A stretch of DNA of 64,000 nucleotides from positions 45,935,682 through 45,999,681 of the forward strand of contig NC_088300.1 in assembly GCF_032854445.1 (NCBI RefSeq), written 5' to 3'. The position numbers and the translations under genes are program-made. How positions within the stretch are numbered: the first letter of the stretch is position 1; every line of letters starts with the position of its first letter. The notes below the pieces were generated by a model. The model saw only the letters and a list, made by a program, of their open reading frames with translations. It did not search any database and was not told the DNA's origin. This document shows, piece by piece, positions 63,701-64,000 of this stretch. This DNA comes from Liolophura sinensis. Taxonomy: Eukaryota > Mollusca > Polyplacophora > Chitonida > Chitonidae.

Positions 63701-63853
63701 ATTTATGACAACATCAAACAATTTTTTTACAGCCACAGTTTTCCTCTAGTCCCATAACGATGTCAAAAGGTGGACCATTTTCACGAGTATCTGAAGAAAT
63801 GGATGTAATTATCTCCCCTGAGTTGTCCCCCATTAACCTTCAGCAGAGCCCAG
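57795..63853 (+). CDS. BORA: Protein aurora borealis (Aurora A/Plk1 activator), 5' part
   Basis: Eight coding exons, all in frame: 57795-58313, 58609-58697, 59757-59893, 60599-60652, 61461-61517, 61793-61958, 62281-62374, 63733-63853. The gene continues right of the window. Bora binds Aurora A and presents Plk1 for T-loop phosphorylation at mitotic entry. Family landmarks: NPFE (residues 142-145) and SPGGFAL (exon 1), FRWTIDQLAILHPADID (exon 2), AISDFFAKNSIVPSPW (exon 3), AACQTTLTLPMDFDL (exon 5), SSLRRKLFFHG (exon 6), SPELSPINLQQSP (exon 8). The 141 residues before NPFE are far longer than in human (about 25) and hold some 15 Ser/Thr-Pro sites, with SPLSATP and TPLSATP as an internal repeat. 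The start is the first ATG after an acceptor-like GTGCAG. Confidence 0.94.
58314..58608 (+). other. BORA intron after exon 1
   Basis: Short intron. Translation can read through the donor for about 50 codons to a stop near 58463; this is read-through of intron, not extra exon, because exon 2 gives the conserved continuation. Confidence 0.7.
58890..59470. repeat. Minisatellite, unit about 34 bp, about 16 copies
   Basis: Fills the middle of the BORA intron between 58697 and 59757. Core 'tgtgttcagggtgtggtcat' plus 'cactgactgag'. Sub-variants with 'taagcatg' and 'tgagcatg' recur, suggesting growth by blocks. Confidence 0.93.
60256..60435 (-). repeat. tRNA-derived SINE (3' two thirds)
   Basis: Read in plus: 'gtagtcaagaatacttcact', 'gtatggtgggaggaaacaga', 'gaccatccgcaggctgctgc' and 'gaggaagccagcatgagctg'. 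The head is lost after 'ctggact'. It lies 160 bases before BORA exon 4. Confidence 0.88.
60779..60865 (+). repeat. SINE remnant
   Basis: 'ttgtccggatttcttcttcc' and 'cttaaaacaccaatttt' resemble the body and tail of the main SINE. Very diverged. Confidence 0.4.
60921..61080 (+). repeat. Dispersed repeat family C (copy 3)
   Basis: Reverse complement of 52190-52335 over about 150 bases, in the BORA intron between 60652 and 61461. Confidence 0.9.
62375..63732 (+). other. BORA intron 7 with a cAMP-response-like motif cluster
   Basis: 1.36 kb. The stretch 63068-63212 holds several TGACGT / TGACATCA-type motifs (see findings). No repeat family or further exon is convincing. Confidence 0.6.
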
Positions 63854-64000
63854 GTACTTTTCACCACAGTGTCCTGTGGAATCAGTTGACAAGTTTAGTT
63901 GTTCATTAATACTAACACAGATGTAAAAAACTGTTACATTATCTTGATGGCGATCTTTCTCTAGAGCTGCAAGAGTAAACTGGAAAGTTTTGATTGACGT

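Overview
The window is eukaryotic nuclear DNA, about 60% A+T, with intron-rich animal genes separated by long non-coding DNA. Interspersed tRNA-derived repeats end in a tail reading like GCCGTACTCAAGAATATTTC (reverse sense). There is also a second dispersed repeat family and a decayed Tc1-like transposon. From memory this repeat set points to a lophotrochozoan, most likely a mollusc. I could not search a database, so this is an inference.

Five genes were reconstructed exon by exon from splice sites, intron phase and remembered family sequences. (1) DCAF7 (WDR68/HAN11), minus strand, 452-4263: five 5' coding exons, with the 3' part beyond the left edge. (2) PAXIP1 (PTIP), plus strand, 7347-24018: about 19 coding exons covering all six BRCT domains. 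(3) A gene with two cyclic-nucleotide-binding (CNB) domains resembling CNBD2, minus strand, 47512 down to 33982, with a possible alternative last exon at 29210-29338. (4) MZT1 (gamma-tubulin complex subunit), minus strand, two exons, 52823-56866. (5) BORA (Aurora A/Plk1 activator), plus strand, from 57795 past the right edge, eight coding exons seen.

DCAF7 and PAXIP1 diverge from a 3.1 kb spacer. PAXIP1 and the CNBD2-like gene converge on a 5 kb stretch of repeats. MZT1 and BORA are head to head with only 0.93 kb between their start codons. MZT1 and BORA are also neighbours in human, and both act at the spindle, so this looks like an old divergent pair sharing a promoter.

The most unusual structure is in PAXIP1. 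The 3' half of the exon encoding BRCT5, together with its splice donor, has been amplified into ten copies (about 93 bp each) running into the next intron. Each copy keeps a recognisable BRCT peptide, and all but one keep a GTAAGT-type donor. Other items are reading-frame switches in the PAXIP1 linker exon and nearby exons (probably residual sequence errors), a phase-compatible alternative last exon in the CNBD2-like gene, two MITE types with TTAA-like ends in one PAXIP1 intron, an inverted pair of about 150 bp repeats flanking MZT1/BORA, and many minisatellites, densest at 28.6-31.5 kb and 44-50.5 kb. No tRNA, rRNA, CRISPR or virus-like element was recognised.
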